NCBI GenBank assembly: GCA_023228995.1 | Contig: JALOAD010000045.1 | Coordinates: forward strand, 1-26,520 | From: JALOAD01 sp023228995 [NCBI: Candidatus Muiribacterium halophilum] | GTDB lineage: Bacteria > Muiribacteriota > Muiribacteriia > Muiribacteriales | DNA length: 26,520 nucleotides | Reading direction: 5' to 3' | Shown here: positions 8,723 through 17,020 of the stretch, one piece after another | Layout: each line of letters opens with the position of its first letter | Position numbering within the stretch: position 1 is the stretch's first letter | Program-made: the position numbers and the translations under genes | Notes under the pieces: model-generated | Database searches by the model: none | What the model was told of the DNA's origin: nothing | What the model saw: only the letters and a program-made list of their open reading frames with translations

Positions 8723-8789
8723 CATAGTTTGAGATACTGTTGAAAAACTTTCTATTATCAAAGCTATTTATCGGAGTCTTTCTTTTGAA

Positions 8790-8845
8790 TTTTCCTTGCA
8801 TAAAGGGAAAAAACATGGTATAATTTCCTTTATAGAAGGAAATTT
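8790..8845 (+). promoter_or_regulatory. Promoter covered by two palindromes before the AAA ATPase gene
   Basis: An extended -10 (TGGTATAAT, 8816-8824) with a possible -35 TTGCAT 17 nt upstream. Two related inverted repeats cover it: TTTTCCTT...AAGGGAAAA (8790-8811), spanning the -35, and AATTTCCTT-tatag-AAGGAAATT (8822-8844), overlapping the -10 and start point. Both share the TTTCCTT / AAGGAAA half-site, so a dimeric regulator is plausible; the second could also form a 5' hairpin in the mRNA. Confidence 0.5.
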
Positions 8846-8867
8846 ATTGAACATTTAAGGATAATAT

Positions 8868-10109
8868 ATGAAAAATACCTTAAAAAAAATCATTTCAGAA
8901 TTTCATGAAAGAGAGATTGTTTACATAGAAAGGAATATTTCTATGAATTTTCCTGATAATAAAATAATTACAATTATCGGTCCTAGAAGATCAGGAAAAA
9001 CTTATTCTATGTTTCAGATTATGGACTTCTTTGCTTCTGGAGAATATCAAAAATCTCAATTTCTATATCTGAATTTTGAAGATGAAAGACTTTTTAAGAG
9101 TGAATTTGATTATGATCTTATATTTCAAGCTTATTATGAAGTATTTCCTGATAATATCAACAAAAAAATAATTATTTTTTTTGATGAAATACAACTTGTT
9201 CCACATTGGGAAAAATTCATAAGGCGAGTTTATGATTCTATATCTAATAAAATTTTTATTACGGGTTCTAATTCAAATATGCTTTCTTCTGATATTGCTA
9301 CTTCTCTTAGAGGTAGAAATTTCAATATAGAGATTTTTCCGCTTTCCTTTACTGAATTACTAAAATTCAAAAATATTAATCCATCTTTATCAACTAATAA
9401 AAATATTGCTAGAATAAATTTAGCTTTTGAAGAATACCTTATATATGGCGGTTATCCTGAAATTGTTAATTATGAAGAATTTTCAAAAATTGAAGTTCTT
9501 CAAAATTATTTTAATGTTATGATATATCGTGATATAAGCGAAAGATTTAATATCATACATACCGAGATATTAAAATTCATTCTAAAAAAACTTATTTCTT
9601 CTGTTTCATCCAAATTTTCTGTTAATAAACTTTATAACGATATAAAAAGTTCTGGTGGAAAAATTTCCAAAGATACTTTATATTCTTTAATAAATGATAT
9701 TTCAGATATTTTTCTCATTAAAGAAGTTGAAAGATTCTCGACTTCTCTTTCTCAAAGAAAAAGTCATAATAGCAAATTTTACTTTTATGATAACGGTATT
9801 TTATCTGCAATAAATTATAATCTTTCTAAAGACTATGGAAAACTTCTTGAAAATCTTGTTGCAGTTGAGCTATTAAGAAGGCAATATGAAATTTTTTACT
9901 CAGCAAAAGATTCAGAATGTGATTTTATTGCATTAAAAAGAAACAGTAGATTAGCTATTCAAGTTTGCCATACAATTACAGAAGAAAATATAAATCGAGA
10001 AATATCTGGTTTTAAAAACTTGAAATTTGATAAAAACATTCTTATATATCAAAATTCAGAAATTACATTACCTCCGGAAGCAATTAACATAATAGATTTT
10101 TTAATCTAG
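8868..10109 (+). CDS. AAA-family ATPase with DUF4143 domain
   Basis: A 413-residue P-loop ATPase of the common but functionally unclear AAA/DUF4143 family. Walker A is GPRRSGKT (38-45), Walker B IIIFFDEIQ (101-109), and a sensor-like ITGSNS lies at 131-136, followed by SLRGR and the FPLSFTELL motif typical of the family. The C-terminal half is the DUF4143 region, with YDNGI near residue 307 and, from about 320, a nuclease-like fold pattern (E-N-L-V-A-V-E, ECDFIAL, AIQVC) resembling the PD-(D/E)XK motif. Such genes are often present in many copies per genome and move horizontally; a toxin-like, defence or DNA-related role has been suggested but is not established. It is flanked by unrelated genes and has its own promoter with palindromes. 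Confidence 0.88.
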   Translation: MKNTLKKIISEFHEREIVYIERNISMNFPDNKIITIIGPRRSGKTYSMFQIMDFFASGEYQKSQFLYLNFEDERLFKSEFDYDLIFQAYYEVFPDNINKKIIIFFDEIQLVPHWEKFIRRVYDSISNKIFITGSNSNMLSSDIATSLRGRNFNIEIFPLSFTELLKFKNINPSLSTNKNIARINLAFEEYLIYGGYPEIVNYEEFSKIEVLQNYFNVMIYRDISERFNIIHTEILKFILKKLISSVSSKFSVNKLYNDIKSSGGKISKDTLYSLINDISDIFLIKEVERFSTSLSQRKSHNSKFYFYDNGILSAINYNLSKDYGKLLENLVAVELLRRQYEIFYSAKDSECDFIALKRNSRLAIQVCHTITEENINREISGFKNLKFDKNILIYQNSEITLPPEAINIIDFLI

Positions 10110-10184
10110 TTAAAAAAATTGAAACTATAGCATTATACTTCTTAGCTTGATTTAGGTTTAAAGGTTTATTCTTTTATTGAAATA

Positions 10185-10193
10185 TGATATAAT
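10185..10193 (+). promoter_or_regulatory. Extended -10 promoter for the SprA-related gene
   Basis: TGATATAAT is an exact extended -10 element, 47 nt before the start codon at 10241; the start codon itself has a very strong ribosome binding site (GCAGGAGGTAA). No clear -35 is present. The surrounding DNA is AT-rich, so the call rests on the TGn extension and spacing. Confidence 0.5.
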
Positions 10194-10240
10194 ATAATAA
10201 CAGTATTCAATTAAATGCATGATTTTGCAGGAGGTAATAT

Positions 10241-10846
10241 ATGCTTACTCAACCTGTAAAAAACTTATACTTAGATAATTATTCTTCAAATACAACAATT
10301 GATAATAACTATAATTCAATTAATAAAAACTCTGATTTAGACAATAAAATTTCAAAAAATTCTCCTTATGACAATCTAAATAAAGAATTTGAAGATAGTG
10401 TAGAAATTTCTGATGAAGGTAAAAAATCCTATGAAAATCTCAGTGAAGAAGAACAAAAACAGGTAGAAAAACTCAAACAAATTGACAGAGAAGTTAAAGC
10501 ACATGAACAAGCTCATCTTTCAGCTGCTGGAGGAATCGCAGTATCAGGTGCTGAATTTTCTTATCAAACTGGACCAGACGGTCAAAAATACGCAGTTGGT
10601 GGCGAAGTTAATATTGATACATCAAAAGGAAAATCACCACAAGAAACAATAAGAAAAGCTGAACAAATCAGAAGTGCAGCAATGGCTCCAGCAAAACCGT
10701 CTTCAACTGATTTTAAAGTTGCAGCACAGGCAAATCAAATGTTACAACAAGCAAAACTTGAGCTTGCAAAAGAAGATAATTCCTACAAAAAAACCGAAGA
10801 TTTTTATAAATCATCTGATTTAAATAATGTAGATTTTATAGTATAA
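10241..10846 (+). CDS. SprA-related putative metalloprotease
   Basis: A 201-residue protein. The first 65 residues are an Asn/Ser/Asp-rich low-complexity stretch with no signal peptide. From about residue 75 it matches the SprA-related family: REVKAHEQAHLSAAGG with a zinc-protease-like HExxH (His88, Glu89, His92), then SYQTGPDGQKYAVGGEVNIDTS, TIRKAEQIRSAAMAPAKPSSTDFKVAA, all conserved in the family. The family is annotated as a putative metalloprotease, but activity is not well established. The strong ribosome binding site (AGGAGGT) supports the ATG. It converges on the membrane-protein gene that ends at 10868. Confidence 0.85.
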   Translation: MLTQPVKNLYLDNYSSNTTIDNNYNSINKNSDLDNKISKNSPYDNLNKEFEDSVEISDEGKKSYENLSEEEQKQVEKLKQIDREVKAHEQAHLSAAGGIAVSGAEFSYQTGPDGQKYAVGGEVNIDTSKGKSPQETIRKAEQIRSAAMAPAKPSSTDFKVAAQANQMLQQAKLELAKEDNSYKKTEDFYKSSDLNNVDFIV

Positions 10847-10867
10847 AAACCTTTTATTTTTTTCATT

Positions 10868-11728
10868 TTAGCAATTTTTTAAATCAGAATCTATATTTTT
10901 ATTATCAGATGTTTCAATAACTTTTTTATATAATATTATTTGAAATATTGATGTTATAGGGAATGTTAAAAAATCTGAAAAATTAAATGTTATTAATCCT
11001 AATATAATACATAAAAACAAAATTATATAATGATAATAAAAAATAACAAAGATTTTTTTCAAAAAAATAAAAAATGCTGATTTTATACTTGAAAAAAATG
11101 ATTTATTTTTCTCAAAAAGTTCTATTATTGAAAAACTAAGTATAATCTCAAAACCAAAAATAAATACAAAAATATAAACTAATATAGAAAAAACAGATTG
11201 TATAGATAAAAATTGACTATAATTTTCTATTAATGCAAGTGCAAATTTATACATTTCAATATATGTATTGTAATTGAATATTGAAAGTTCAGGTCTTAAA
11301 TGAATAAAGAAAATTAATGGAAAAACAAACATTAAAATAAAAAAGAAACCCTGTAAAAGCAAAATTCTTATTAAGTATTTCTTCTGAGACTTAAAATCAA
11401 TCAACTTTATTTTTTCGTTATTCTCATTTCTTATAACTGCTAAGTAATAAACATATACCATTAGAATATTAATTAAATTGAAAATTATAAAACCTGAAAA
11501 AGATAATAAATATTTTAGATTTAAACTAAATTTCAGCAGAAATGTATTTATAATAAATTTTAAAAATATATCACTGCTAATAAACCAATCTAAAATTATT
11601 GCTATAAGATTTATTCCAAGAAGAATTTTCCAGTTTTTTAATACAATATTCCATGCAAGAGAAACCATTTTGAAAAATTTTAATTTTTTATATCTTTCCT
11701 TCCATTCAATGTTTTCTGTTAATTCCAT
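10868..11728 (-). CDS. Polytopic membrane protein of unknown function
   Basis: A 286-residue protein with about six hydrophobic segments (roughly residues 35-50, 55-75, 80-98, 120-140, 170-195, 225-262), a charged cytoplasmic N-terminus (MELTENIEWKERYKKLK) and a short acidic tail. No catalytic motif is visible. A ribosome binding site (AAGGAGA, 6 nt before ATG) supports the start. It follows the clostripain-like lipoprotein gene with a 51-nt gap on the same strand and may be co-transcribed with it; whether they work together is unknown. Confidence 0.7.
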   Translation of the reverse strand: MELTENIEWKERYKKLKFFKMVSLAWNIVLKNWKILLGINLIAIILDWFISSDIFLKFIINTFLLKFSLNLKYLLSFSGFIIFNLINILMVYVYYLAVIRNENNEKIKLIDFKSQKKYLIRILLLQGFFFILMFVFPLIFFIHLRPELSIFNYNTYIEMYKFALALIENYSQFLSIQSVFSILVYIFVFIFGFEIILSFSIIELFEKNKSFFSSIKSAFFIFLKKIFVIFYYHYIILFLCIILGLITFNFSDFLTFPITSIFQIILYKKVIETSDNKNIDSDLKNC

Positions 11729-11779
11729 TGTAAATCTCCTTGATTTTTTAAAAATATTTATGAACTATACATAGGTCAA

Positions 11780-14077
11780 TCAATAATTTTCAAATAATGT
11801 AGCCCAACCTGTGTCTTTATTGAATTTTGGTTCTAAATCTGGGTGAGTATAATAATGATGATAAGTATAATTCCAGTTACGAGTATTTTTAAAATATGGC
11901 CATAATATACTTATTCCTGAATCTTCATAATCTGCAGATAAATCCGCTGTGATTTTTTTATAAGGTATAATATTTCGTTCATAATTTAATAAATTAATTG
12001 CAGTGTTTTTTAAATCAATATTATCTATACTGCTGTTTTTGAAAAATTCCATTGTTTTGAAAAAATCTATTTGAGCATAAATTGTTTTACTTTCAAAAAG
12101 ACTTGGATTGTTTATTCCATTTATTGTAGATAAATCAAATCCTGAATTTGAAAGATAATAAATAAAATTATCAACATAACACATAAAATCTTCATCCATA
12201 GCCAAAGGATTTATTAAAGAAAATGTACCACTCAATCCTTTATTTAAATACCATTTATGACTTCCATCAATTATATATTTTCCAAGTTGTTTTCCATCAG
12301 AATTAATATTATTTTTTAAATCACTAAATGAATAAAAACTATCCATTCCATAAGATGCAAATTTACTTGCTACAATATAATTTGTATAATCTTTAAGCTC
12401 ATAAGCTAACTCTATTGTACTCATTAAACAAGAACTAAAAACAGTTAAATCAAGTTTTTTACCAAGTATATTTTTAATTTCATTAAATGCATAATTTAAT
12501 TCTGTATATGTTAAAAAATCATCATAAGTAGTTGCAAATCCTATTACTTTTTTTGGTGCAAAATGAGATGAATTCCAAGATATACTTCCCCCTCCATGCC
12601 CATATATTATTAAAGCATATTTTTTGGCTGGAAAGTTTGTTTTACAATAATTTACATATTCTACTAAATTTGATGGATCACCTACATTCAAACTTATATT
12701 TTTTCTTAATTTTCTTAAATTATTTTTTTCAATATAAACAGTGAAATTTGTTTCAAAATAATCATCTCCTGCTTGCAATCCTGATATTAATTTTTGTTTT
12801 GATGGTTCCATTTGATATATAATATTTAAGTTTTCATCAGAACCAATTTCTACAAACTTTAATAACTCATCTCTTATTATTTGTTCTGTAATATCTTTCA
12901 ATTCAGTATCATCTGCACAAGCATAATACATTATTGTCCATTCTTTTTCACTCAAAGGTAAACTAAATGAATCTTGATCTATATAAAAATCTGTTAACTC
13001 ATAATAATCTACTTTTGAATTTTTGGAATTAAAAAGTTCATATTTAACTTCACCAATGTTTTTTGCATAATAAGAAATAGAATAGCTTCCATCATTATAT
13101 TTTGTTAAAAATTTAACGCAATTTTCATAATTACCAGCATTAACAACAACTGTTTCAAAACCGATAAAAATTTTGTTAAATTGAAATATATTTGGATCTT
13201 TTTTAAATCTTATATTTTGTGAAATTTTATCTCCAAACTTTATATTATTGTAAAAACTTGACATACTTATAGGTGTTTCAGTTATTAAAGTATTTATAAT
13301 GTTACTTTCAAGCATTATATAACCAATTATATTGCCATTGTTATCAAAACACATATAATTTGAATCAGGAGTATTTGGTGAATATAATGATAAAGTAAAT
13401 AAGCCATTATTTAGCTTATCCTCAAGCTCTCCACTAAAATAAAGTTCTTTAATTTGATTATCTATTGTTTTTTGTTGCCTAAAGTTTGATTCTTTAAAAA
13501 CTCTATCTTTTCCAGAATATTCCCAGTAATTATCTGGAGAAAGTGATTTATATTGAATAAAATAACCATCATCCCATAGATTATAATATAAATTCTGCAT
13601 ATTTTCATAATAATCAGAAATTACATTATTACTATTTATAATCCAACTATCATTATTTTTTTGAATTTGTATATTTAAAAAAATATTTTTTTCAGATATC
13701 ACTTGAATATCAAGTTCTTTATACATATTTGAATTTGTATTACTAACAACCAATTTTTTGTTTCCATTTGCTATTAGTTCAGGAATCAAAAGTGAAAAAT
13801 AACCATTTGAATCTGTTTTTGTTGAAATATAAGTACCTTTTAATGTAACAACTATGCCAGCTGAACTTGCTTTATTTTGCATTGTTGTAAAAGGAGAATG
13901 ATTTATATTTTTCATTGGAGCACCAAAAGAAGCATCTAATTGTTCAATATAACCTGATACCATTGCAGTAGCTATAGTTTCACTTGTTATATGTTCAATT
14001 GGATCAAAACCACCACCGCATCCAACAAGAAAAAGCATTGAAATTATAAATAAACCGATTGTCTTATAAAAATGCAT
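11780..14077 (-). CDS. Clostripain-family (C11) cysteine peptidase lipoprotein
   Basis: A 765-residue surface lipoprotein: signal peptide with lipobox LVGC, acylated Cys20, then GGG. A carboxypeptidase-regulatory-like beta domain at about 73-135 (GIVVTLKGTYISTKTDSNGYFSL) is followed by a domain of unknown type (150-370). The peptidase C11 domain starts at EWTIMYYACADDTEL (379-393), with the catalytic His494 in YGHGGG and Cys550 in SSCLMSTIELAYEL. The family usually has Asp-Ala or similar before the Cys (DACLM); here it is Ser-Ser. C11 enzymes cut after Arg or Lys and normally self-activate by cleavage. The start has a good ribosome binding site (TTGGAGGAACC) and a matching promoter at 14108-14136. 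Confidence 0.9.
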   Translation of the reverse strand: MHFYKTIGLFIISMLFLVGCGGGFDPIEHITSETIATAMVSGYIEQLDASFGAPMKNINHSPFTTMQNKASSAGIVVTLKGTYISTKTDSNGYFSLLIPELIANGNKKLVVSNTNSNMYKELDIQVISEKNIFLNIQIQKNNDSWIINSNNVISDYYENMQNLYYNLWDDGYFIQYKSLSPDNYWEYSGKDRVFKESNFRQQKTIDNQIKELYFSGELEDKLNNGLFTLSLYSPNTPDSNYMCFDNNGNIIGYIMLESNIINTLITETPISMSSFYNNIKFGDKISQNIRFKKDPNIFQFNKIFIGFETVVVNAGNYENCVKFLTKYNDGSYSISYYAKNIGEVKYELFNSKNSKVDYYELTDFYIDQDSFSLPLSEKEWTIMYYACADDTELKDITEQIIRDELLKFVEIGSDENLNIIYQMEPSKQKLISGLQAGDDYFETNFTVYIEKNNLRKLRKNISLNVGDPSNLVEYVNYCKTNFPAKKYALIIYGHGGGSISWNSSHFAPKKVIGFATTYDDFLTYTELNYAFNEIKNILGKKLDLTVFSSCLMSTIELAYELKDYTNYIVASKFASYGMDSFYSFSDLKNNINSDGKQLGKYIIDGSHKWYLNKGLSGTFSLINPLAMDEDFMCYVDNFIYYLSNSGFDLSTINGINNPSLFESKTIYAQIDFFKTMEFFKNSSIDNIDLKNTAINLLNYERNIIPYKKITADLSADYEDSGISILWPYFKNTRNWNYTYHHYYTHPDLEPKFNKDTGWATLFENY

Positions 14078-14107
14078 GGTTCCTCCAACATATAAAACAT
14101 GGTTTAA

Positions 14108-14136
14108 ATTATATATTAAAAGTATTTATATTTCAA
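14108..14136 (-). promoter_or_regulatory. Sigma-70-type promoter for the clostripain-like gene
   Basis: On the minus strand TTGAAA (14131-14136), a 17-nt spacer and TATAAT (14108-14113) fit the vegetative consensus with optimal spacing, 30 nt before the start codon. It sits between the Hpt stop codon and the lipoprotein gene, showing the two are probably separate transcripts. Confidence 0.65.
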
Positions 14137-14157
14137 CTTTTTAGTGTTTATTTGAAT

Positions 14158-14460
14158 TTAGTCTATTTTGATGTATTTTACATTGATATTTTTAAAATAA
14201 TAATCAAGTTCGGAAGCTATTTTTTTAATTGTATTAATATCTTTTAATATTGCAGATTGTCTAAGGTTTTTACCACATTTAGATACAAATTCAAAGCCAT
14301 AAGATGTTCCAGTTCCTTGAAAATTATGACCAATTTTTCTTAATTCGTCAAAATTCTTTTCTTTTATAAATTCATTAATCTTTTTAATATCATCATATTT
14401 ATTTTGTAAATATTTAGGTATAAATTCCTCAAGATCAATATCAACTAAAATTTCAATCAT
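14158..14460 (-). CDS. Histidine phosphotransfer (Hpt) domain protein
   Basis: A 100-residue, single-domain, predicted all-helical protein. The segment RKIGHNFQGTGTSYGFEFVSKCGKNLRQSA matches the Hpt helix pair: His45 is the probable phospho-accepting residue, followed by the small-residue turn and Tyr-Gly-Phe. It would pass a phosphoryl group between a hybrid kinase and a response regulator in a multistep relay; no partner kinase or regulator is in this window. Start supported by AAGGA 6 nt upstream. It follows the lasso-cluster membrane gene by 27 nt but has its own promoter-like sequence, so I do not count it as part of that cluster. Confidence 0.8.
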   Translation of the reverse strand: MIEILVDIDLEEFIPKYLQNKYDDIKKINEFIKEKNFDELRKIGHNFQGTGTSYGFEFVSKCGKNLRQSAILKDINTIKKIASELDYYFKNINVKYIKID

Positions 14461-14487
14461 ATAAATTCCTTAATGAGCATTTAATAA

Positions 14488-15450
14488 TTATATATTATAT
14501 ATGTTAAATTTAAAAAATACAACAATTAAGGAGAAGACATAAACATATATATTGTTTATTAATCGGTATAATTTAAAATTAATATTAAATAGTTTTAAAA
14601 TTATTATCCTTGTTATTAAATCTACAATTACTATAAAAAACGCTGATTTAGAAATATTAAAAAGATTTATTAAAAATAATATTATAGGAATTATAAATAA
14701 TGGATTTTTTGAATAAGTTTTTAAATCAATATAAATGTAATAACATGTATATATATATACAATTACTAATATTATTATATTAAACCAATTTATAATACAA
14801 ACTTTATCAAAAAACACTAATAAAAAAATGAAAAATGCGATAATATCAACTATAAAATCTTTTATTCTTCCTTTAAACATCCATAAATTTGATAATATTA
14901 GAAATTGCCACATAAGCATAAAATCATGAGGCGAATATTTTGTAATAAATGTTGTATAATGAAAAATTCCTGTTATTAGAAAGAATGTATATACAATTAT
15001 TGTGTGTAAAAAAGAACTTAATAAAGATTTTTTAAAGTAAAAATATAATACAAGAAAAATTCCAGGTATTATTGTGAAAGCCTCGAGTTTTATTAAAATA
15101 TTCATTTTTGAATAAAATAATAGTGAAAAATATGCTATAAAAAAATCCTTTATATTATTTATTTCAAGATAATTCATTCCTTTACTTGAAAATGGTATAA
15201 AAAATCCTAAAATAAATGGTATTAAAAAAAATAAAAGAAATATTTTTTTAAAAACTAACTCACTTATTATATTTCTATCTAAAAATAGTAATTTCATAAA
15301 AAAATAAACAATTAAATAATAAAGTATTGTATGATTTATAAATACAATATTTGGAATTTTTGATTTGATAAAAAAAAACTCTACAATACTTCTAATTAAT
15401 ATCATTGATAAAAATATAAAATCGAATTTTTTTAATATAAAATTTTGCAT
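14488..15450 (-). CDS. Polytopic membrane protein at the end of the lasso cluster
   Basis: No family recognised. A 320-residue, extremely hydrophobic protein with roughly nine or ten membrane segments; almost all residues are Ile, Phe, Leu, Lys, Asn and Tyr. No ATP-binding, protease or glycosyltransferase motif is visible. It overlaps the upstream nucleotidyltransferase-like gene by 19 nt, so the two are co-transcribed and probably coupled. Lasso clusters of this type usually carry an ABC exporter that also gives immunity; none is present here, so this protein is the only local candidate for export, immunity or a membrane step of modification. That role is inferred from position alone. Confidence 0.65.
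   Translation of the reverse strand: MQNFILKKFDFIFLSMILIRSIVEFFFIKSKIPNIVFINHTILYYLIVYFFMKLLFLDRNIISELVFKKIFLLFFLIPFILGFFIPFSSKGMNYLEINNIKDFFIAYFSLLFYSKMNILIKLEAFTIIPGIFLVLYFYFKKSLLSSFLHTIIVYTFFLITGIFHYTTFITKYSPHDFMLMWQFLILSNLWMFKGRIKDFIVDIIAFFIFLLVFFDKVCIINWFNIIILVIVYIYTCYYIYIDLKTYSKNPLFIIPIILFLINLFNISKSAFFIVIVDLITRIIILKLFNINFKLYRLINNIYVYVFSLIVVFFKFNIYNI
14494..14522 (-). promoter_or_regulatory. Possible promoter for the Hpt gene
   Basis: TTGTAT (14517-14522), a 17-nt spacer and TATAAT (14494-14499) on the minus strand, inside the last codons of the upstream membrane gene and 34 nt before the Hpt start. The area is almost pure A/T, so a chance match is possible. Confidence 0.4.
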
Positions 15451-16238
15451 AAGGCAAAAACACTCCTAAAAGGTTTAAATAACAAATATAAAAAAACTTT
15501 ATTATCTTTAAATTTAAATAAAGCTATATCAGTTTTAAAAGGTATAAAAATATGTCTAAATATTATATTACATTTTTGTGAAAAAATAGTTCCACCTAAA
15601 AGTCTAATATATTGTTTGAATTTATATTTTATATTTAATTTATTTAAAATAGATTTATCAAAATTTCTTTTTAGTTTTTTATATAAAAATTTTCTTTTAT
15701 TATTATTTTTCAAAAAAGTATGCATATCTTTTTTATATTTATTGCGAATTTTATAATGTTTAAAATAATGATCTATAAAATACATAAATTCAAATTCTAT
15801 TATAAGAACTGGATATTTATTATTTTGCCATTTTATATATTCAATATTTTTAAAATAATCAGAAGTATTATTTCCAAATCTATCAATATGAAATGTATGT
15901 ATATCAATTTTAATATCTATTCCAGGCATTTTCTTTATTAATGAGAATTCTTGACCAAATATTATATATATTTTTTTGATAATATCTAATGAATATTCAG
16001 CAGTATAATGGTTTTTACTTAAAATATAAATAGCTTTTTTTATATCTTTTTTTTGTATAAATATATCAATATCACAACTTTTTCTTATAAATGGATTATT
16101 ATAAAGTCTTATTGATAATGGAAATCCTTTTGTGAAAAAAAAATTTAAATTATTATTAGATAATAGAGTATTTAATTCATTAAATACTTTGAATTGAATG
16201 TTTTGAAATAAAGTGTCATTATGCATAATATTATTCAT
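15432..16238 (-). CDS. Nucleotidyltransferase-like lasso tailoring protein (N)
   Basis: A 268-residue member of the uncharacterised nucleotidyltransferase family (NTP_transf_5 type). The signature is FTKGFPLSIRLYNNPFIRKSCDIDIFI (35-61): the Lys-Gly after a beta strand, the conserved Arg, and the catalytic Asp56-x-Asp58 pair, followed by DIKKAIYILSKNHY. A second acidic pair (DIKIDIHTFH) follows near 108-117. Homologues stand next to HPr-kinase-like genes in paeninodin and pseudomycoidin lasso clusters, where the N protein is linked to further modification (sugar addition) of the phosphorylated C-terminal Ser. Here it overlaps the kinase gene by 8 nt. No ribosome binding site is visible before either possible ATG (16238, 16226), so reinitiation from the kinase stop is likely. 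Confidence 0.75.
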   Translation of the reverse strand: MNNIMHNDTLFQNIQFKVFNELNTLLSNNNLNFFFTKGFPLSIRLYNNPFIRKSCDIDIFIQKKDIKKAIYILSKNHYTAEYSLDIIKKIYIIFGQEFSLIKKMPGIDIKIDIHTFHIDRFGNNTSDYFKNIEYIKWQNNKYPVLIIEFEFMYFIDHYFKHYKIRNKYKKDMHTFLKNNNKRKFLYKKLKRNFDKSILNKLNIKYKFKQYIRLLGGTIFSQKCNIIFRHIFIPFKTDIALFKFKDNKVFLYLLFKPFRSVFALCKILY

Positions 16239-17010
16239 ATTTAATATATTTTAATATTCTATTAAGACTTTCTTTATCTTTTTTATATAAAAAGCTTATA
16301 TTTTTGCTTTTATTAACAAATTCTCCAATATTATCAAATAAATTCTGCATATTAATAAATTCTAATTTGTTAAATTGTAATTTGTTAATATTAATATTAA
16401 TAAATTTCATATTATGACTTTCGTTTAATATTATCATTAAAGATTTAGATTTTTCAACTTCAATTACTTTATTAATTTGTTTTTCATTTAAAAATATATT
16501 TACAGTGTTTGTAAACTTAAAATCATTAATAATATTATTATTGATAATATCAACATTTTTAATATATTTATTTTTTTCTTTTAAAAAAAAGCCAGTAAAT
16601 ATTGCATTTAAGTTATTTATAGGAAGAAAATCTTCAGAATATAAAATTACATTAGAAAGTTTATTAATAAGAAAATTACCTAAAGTAGATTTTCCTTGTT
16701 CTGATTTTCCGTGAATACAAAATAAAGTATTATTATAAATAAATGAAAAACAATGTAAAACAGGGTTATTTTTCCATATATAATAATATTGACTTGATAT
16801 ATATTTTAATAAATCATTATCAATATTTTTGTCATTAAAATAAATTTTGGCTTTTTTTAAATTATTATTAAAAGTTAATATAAACCTGACAGTTTTATTA
16901 ACATAAACGATAAGGTTGTTTTTTTGATTAAATTGAAAATAAAATCTTTCTTTTTCAGAAAACAGCTGACATTTTAAATTTTTTTTATATTTAAAAAAAA
17001 TATCCCACAT
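16231..17010 (-). CDS. HPr-kinase-like lasso peptide kinase (K)
   Basis: A 259-residue protein with the HPr kinase/phosphorylase C-terminal fold. The P-loop GKSEQGKST lies at 101-109 (consensus GxSGxGKST) and the Walker-B-like VILYSEDFLPI at 121-131 corresponds to the LxSDD motif of HprK. The N-terminal 90 residues are beta-rich and unlike HprK itself, as in the lasso-cluster kinases. It starts 10 nt behind the precursor peptide gene and overlaps the nucleotidyltransferase gene. Kinases of this type in paeninodin-like clusters phosphorylate the side chain of the C-terminal Ser of the precursor; the precursor here does end in Ser. No ribosome binding site precedes ATG at 17010, suggesting coupling to the precursor's stop codon. 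Confidence 0.8.
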   Translation of the reverse strand: MWDIFFKYKKNLKCQLFSEKERFYFQFNQKNNLIVYVNKTVRFILTFNNNLKKAKIYFNDKNIDNDLLKYISSQYYYIWKNNPVLHCFSFIYNNTLFCIHGKSEQGKSTLGNFLINKLSNVILYSEDFLPINNLNAIFTGFFLKEKNKYIKNVDIINNNIINDFKFTNTVNIFLNEKQINKVIEVEKSKSLMIILNESHNMKFINININKLQFNKLEFINMQNLFDNIGEFVNKSKNISFLYKKDKESLNRILKYIKYE

Positions 17011-17020
17011 GATTAATATA

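Noticed and set aside
14158-14460. Hpt gene as part of the lasso cluster (signal relay)
   Set aside because: It has its own ribosome binding site and a promoter-like sequence inside the preceding gene; no histidine kinase or response regulator accompanies it.
15445-15941. Plus-strand frames of 103 and 73 residues
   Set aside because: Antisense to the nucleotidyltransferase-like gene; low-complexity Phe/Leu/Lys content and no ribosome binding site.
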